Positions 59,699-64,000 of a stretch of 64,000 nucleotides of DNA are shown one piece after another; position 1 is the stretch's first letter, and each line of letters opens with the position of its first letter. The position numbers were made by a program, and so were the translations under genes. A model generated the notes under the pieces. The model worked only from the letters and a program-made list of their open reading frames with translations. It had not been told where the DNA came from and ran no database searches. The stretch covers positions 372,001 to 436,000 of the forward strand of contig RBKR01000027.1 of assembly GCA_004835665.1 (NCBI GenBank). The letters run 5' to 3'. This DNA comes from Phoma sp. XZ068 (lineage: Eukaryota > Ascomycota > Dothideomycetes > Pleosporales > Didymellaceae).

Positions 59699-62600
59699 CT
59701 ATCCTCCCTTTCTCTAGAACTTGCCTTAAGTTTTATTAGCTATTCTTTATAAGCATAGCCCTACTACTACTTAGTTCTTATTATATTATTATATCCTCTG
59801 CTGCCTAAAAGCGTCTATATCTTAGCATTAAAATCTATTACTATAACACTATTATACCTATTTCTTATAATTATTACTTTACTTTAGGCTATAATTATTT
59901 TATTATACCTTCTGCAAACTACCTAAAATACGCTAAGTATATTTATATTAGATGTCTATATATTAACCTTTCTTAGAAGTCTCTAGACAAGACACAGGCT
60001 AAATATAAGAAAAAGGTAGAAGAAGATAAGGAGTTATTATCTAAAGTAATTATATAATTACTATATAATAAGAAAATCCTAGCCTAAGTAAAGAATAGGG
60101 CTATAAAGAAGGCTAAGTGCCTAGCAAACAAGTTAGAGGAGTTAGGCAAAAATATTTATACTAAGGAGATAAACTGCCCTATAGTAGATGTGCTAGTAGA
60201 GTATTCTCCTATAATATAGGCTATACTTAACTTACTAGATACCTCTGCAAACTTTAGAATAAGTTTAGCAGTTATTAGTAATTTATAAGGTTTATAACTA
60301 GCTCTTATATATTTTCTATATTAGGGTAGCCTAACTATTTAACTAGGTATTTATTCTTACGTCCTTTCTTTTAATATTATATTATTTTTTTAACTTCCTA
60401 CTTAGTCTCTTCTTTAACCTAGTAGTAGAAGTCCTTCTAGATTAGTATATTAGGGTCTACTAGTTCTAATAGTAATATATAGAATATAGGGTATATTCTA
60501 GTATTCTATAGTAACTTAAGTTAGTAGTTTATAGGGCTAATTTACCTAGAAATAAAAAATAGTCTAACCTTAATATAATCTAGTTTTTTTATTAGTCTTT
60601 GTGTTTATAAGTTTTTTATAAAAAGATAGACTTTATCCCCCTCTTTTAGCTAAGGTGCTGTTTTTCTTTTCTAATTAATATAAGAGATTACTTATTATTA
60701 AGCTTTATTAATATTTTTAAGCAATTTCTAGTATACTTCCTTTAGTTTTTATACTAAGGTTATTACTAAATCTATTTAGATATTACTATTAAGAGATCTT
60801 GTAAAGAGATTTAGGTGTCTTCTATAATTTATAAAGAATAGTATTATACCTATTACTTTTAATAATTTGTTATTATATATAATCTATACTATAGGTAACA
60901 GTAAAACCTAGTTGTCTTATTCCTAGTTACTATATATCCTTAAGTATATTTCTATAGTCTAATTTATTCTTTCTATTTATCTGTCTGTTTGCAGATAATA
61001 TATAGTTAATAGCTTCTTTTTAGTACTAATAGCTACTATAAGCATAGTCTAATAATTTAATATAAAGAGTTTATCTCTATTGCTAATAATTAATTCTAGT
61101 ATACTATAGTAATAGATAATCCTATCTAGAAACACTTGTGCAAGCTGCTCTATAGTATAACTATATTAAAATAGTATTATTTCTGCTGCTTTAGTAAACC
61201 TATCTACTATAATAAAAATTAAGTTATAGGTATATTCTATAACAGAGTCCTTAGAGACTAGTAGTTATATAATAAAATCTATTATAATATTTGTCTATAG
61301 TGCTGTAGGTAGCTCTATTACTTGCATTTCTCTATATTTTATATAAGTACTGTGCTTGTTTTATTAATAATTAACACAGTTCTTAATAAATTTAGTAACC
61401 TTGTCCTTTATATAGCTAAACTTATAGTGTTATTTAATAAGTTCTATTGTTTGTGTTATACTAGAGTGTCTATAAAGTAGATTATTATAATATTATATAA
61501 TAATTTCTATTTAAAGTTCCTCTAGTACTATTATAGGTATATATTATTCTTATTAAACTTATATTATATTGTTAAGCTACTAGAATAGTCCTAGTAACCT
61601 ATCCTTATATATCTATAGGATAGTGTGTTCTTTAATTATTTTTTCTCCTGCAAGATTATATTGTTAACTTAGTATATTAGCTCTTATATTGTCTTTTCCT
61701 AGAGTATATATTATCTTAAACTTATATTACCCTAGAAATTCTAACTATTATACCTATTAGCTATTAAGCTTCTTAGTTATAGTAAAGTATACTAGGTTCT
61801 TATAGTCTATAAAGATAGTAAGCTCTAAGCAGCTTTCTGCATAGATTTACTAGTGCTTTAGTGCGTCTATAATTACTATTAGTTTCTTATTATAAATATT
61901 ATATTATTCTTCTAGTCTAGAAAACTTTCTTAAGTAATAGGCAATTAGGTGCTATTTGCTATTATATTCCTATAATATATACACTCCTAATACTAGTCCT
62001 AAGGCATTAGTTTTAATCTATAGTAGTTTATTACTTCTAAATATAACTAATATTAGTAGCTTAATATACACTTGCTTAAGTAATTAGAACGCATCTTTCT
62101 GTTCCTACTTCTAATAAAATAGTATATCTTTCTATATAAGCTTTATAAGCAGCAGAGCTTTCTTAGAGTAATTCTTAATAAAGTATTAGTTAAAGTTAAT
62201 AAACCTAAGAAATTCTTAAATTTCTTTAACTATTATTAGGGTTAGCTAGTCTTTAACAACCTGTATTTTCTTCTTACTTATCTTAACTCTATATCTTTCT
62301 ATAATATAGCTAAGAAATTCTACCTCTTCCTTATACTATTTATACTTCTCTAGTTTAAGTTAGAGGTCTGCTTATCCTAAGCAGTTAAGAACTTCTTTTA
62401 TATATATAATATATTCTCTTAACATCTTTAAGTATACTAAGATATTATTAAAGTAAGCTACTACTATTCTGTCTAAGTATACCCTTAGCATATTATTAAC
62501 TAGTTCTTAATATATAGCTAGTGCGTTAGTTAGCCTAAATAGCATAACTATATACTTATAAAGACTATAATAGGTTCTAAATACTATCTTCTATTCCTTA

Positions 62601-64000
62601 CCCTCCTTTATATATATAAGGTTGTATGCTTCTTATAGGTCTAGTATAGTAAAGTATTATACTCTAGCTAAGCAATCTTATAACTTAAATATGTTTAGTA
62701 ATAGGTACCTATTCTTAATAGTAATATTATTAAGTTTCTAATAGTTAACACACAGTTAGTTACTACTATCTTTCTTTAGTATAAAGAAAATAGGGTATCC
62801 TACAGGTAATTCTAATTATCTAATAAATCCCTTCTTAAGGTTCTTGTTAATATACTTATAAAGTACTTAGAGTTCCTTTTCTAATAGTCTATATATTAGC
62901 CTAAAAGTTAGTATCTTTCCTTCCTAGAGCTTAATCTTATAATTCTAGAGTTTATACTATAGTAATACCTTTATAGTCTTCTTATTATAGAAGAGTTCTA
63001 TATAACTCTTATATTTATCTAGAATATTAGGAGGTATACTACTCTTTTCCTTAATTATTACTTTATAACTAGTAGGGCGTTCTATATCTGCACAGTTAAC
63101 TACTTTATCTTAGCACATTTTATATATTAAAGAGATATTATTAATCTCCTTCTTATCTACTAGTTGCATTATAAACTATATAGGCTATAATATAGTAGTG
63201 CTATATCTATATTAGCTTAATAAAAGCTATTAATTCTTCTAATTAATATCTAGATTATGCTTTCTTAACTATAGAAGTCCTAATATAATATTATAAGTAG
63301 CTATTCTAAAAGTATCTAGAGTTATTTCCTTATAGTGTCTATAGATCTAGAGAGGTACTATAGTTACTTTATATATAATCTTAGATTCCTTAGGTATTAG
63401 TTCTCTATTAGCTACTCTAAGTAGGTAAGGTATTATCTTCTAAGTAGAGTATAGTCTAGCTAGCTACACTACTTATAAAGAGATATAATTAGACTATACT
63501 CTAGAGTCTAAGAGTGCCTTTATCTATCTTCTATTTACCTTAATAGGTAACTTAATTAGTTAGTAATTACTTTTAATATTATTAATAAATTAATCTCTAG
63601 CGCCTGCTAGCGCTGCCCTAAAAAAGGATTCTCTTATCTAAAGCTATTGCTTTACTTCTTTTCTTTATAGGTCTTATAGTAGGGATTAAGGCAGGTCTGC
63701 TAATACTAATTAAAGTATTACTTATTTACTACTAGTCCTTATTGTCTGTGCTTAGACTTGTTCTAGCTAAGAAAGTATTTATTATTATATTTATCTATTA
63801 GGTGTAGTATATAGTAGTCCTTCTTACAATCTTCCTATTATAGTTTACATAGATATCTCTTTAGAAACTATTCTAAATTAAGTTTCTCTAAATAGTATAT
63901 CTAGCATCTATTATAGTAGCATGCTGTCTATAACAGTGCTCTATAGTATAAGTTTCTAGAGTCTAGGCTATAATTAGGTTCTAGGTAATTATTATTCTAG
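59699..64000 (-). pseudogene. E5 pol remnant
   Basis: Reverse transcriptase is read on the minus strand at about 62515-62805: KKDSSN, LCVNY, KLNNITIKNRYLL, LIYIKEGKE and the RLTNALA box are in the expected order for Ty3/Gypsy. Integrase and RNase H are to the left and protease to the right. TAG and TAA codons interrupt the frame but are fewer than in E1 or E4. Confidence 0.72.

Larger units (their letters stand above)
59202..64000 (-). mobile_element. Gypsy-type LTR element E5, runs off the right edge
   Basis: Minus-strand Ty3/Gypsy element with its 3' LTR at 59202-59698, the polypurine complement CTATCCTCCCTTTC next to it, and integrase, RNase H, reverse transcriptase and protease regions following. 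Less RIP-mutated than E1 and E4: CA, TG and CG are still frequent. gag and the 5' LTR lie outside the window. Confidence 0.78.

Noticed and set aside
4351..64000. Regularly spaced short TA-rich words that might suggest a CRISPR array, centromere satellite or origin
   Set aside because: No constant repeat-spacer period exists. The words are those left over when RIP removes CpA/TpG, and the local similarities are explained by LTR copies.

Overview
The window looks like a chromosome segment of a filamentous ascomycete (Pezizomycotina). The evidence is short spliceosomal introns of about 45-80 nt with CTGAC-type branch sites, a Zn(II)2Cys6 regulator, fungal-type P450, carboxylesterase and NmrA-like genes, a Fot1/Pogo transposon, and long AT-rich tracts bearing the footprint of repeat-induced point mutation (RIP). 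In those tracts CpA and TpG almost vanish, TpA dominates, and retroelement frames are broken mostly by TAG codons. The species cannot be named from sequence alone.

Layout. (1) 1-4300 is a GC-balanced gene island. A Zn2Cys6 transcription factor runs off the left edge on the minus strand, and a secreted type-B carboxylesterase with four exons lies just upstream on the same strand. (2) 4350-13056 is RIP-degraded repeat DNA with nested LTRs. (3) 13057-18240 is a second gene island. It holds a cytochrome P450 whose six exons and five introns can all be traced but which carries two internal nonsense codons, followed by an intact NmrA-like NAD(P)-binding protein gene. Nothing recognisable as a gene was found in the spacers. 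(4) 18240-64000 is a nested stack of LTR retrotransposons interrupted by one intact DNA transposon.

The repeat stack. One Ty3/Gypsy group (LTRs of about 470-620 bp) lies mostly on the minus strand at 18607-33300, 33301-45472, 47494-54396 and 59202 to beyond the window. A second group is a 7.4-kb Ty3/Gypsy chromovirus with 233-bp LTRs and a C-terminal chromodomain. It is present as copy A (24837-32720, target duplication CTTAT), copy B (36657-44061, target duplication GTATA) and a truncated inverted copy C (54397-59201). Copies A and B each sit inside an older minus-strand element, and copy A itself contains a solo LTR with a 5-bp duplication. Copy B and the rightmost element are visibly less RIP-mutated than the rest. 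A Fot1/Pogo-type element (45473-47321) has perfect 48-bp terminal inverted repeats, an intact 566-residue transposase and no RIP signature, so it is the youngest insertion.

The most unusual observation is a long antisense reading frame between the chromodomain and the 3' LTR of the chromovirus. It is conserved in position and in encoded residues in all three copies and is Cys-rich at its N-terminal side and Lys-rich at its C-terminal side. Other notable points are P450 decay by only two substitutions, LTRs sharing an R/U5 half but carrying different U3 halves, and the oppositely oriented gag sequences flanking the Fot1-like element.
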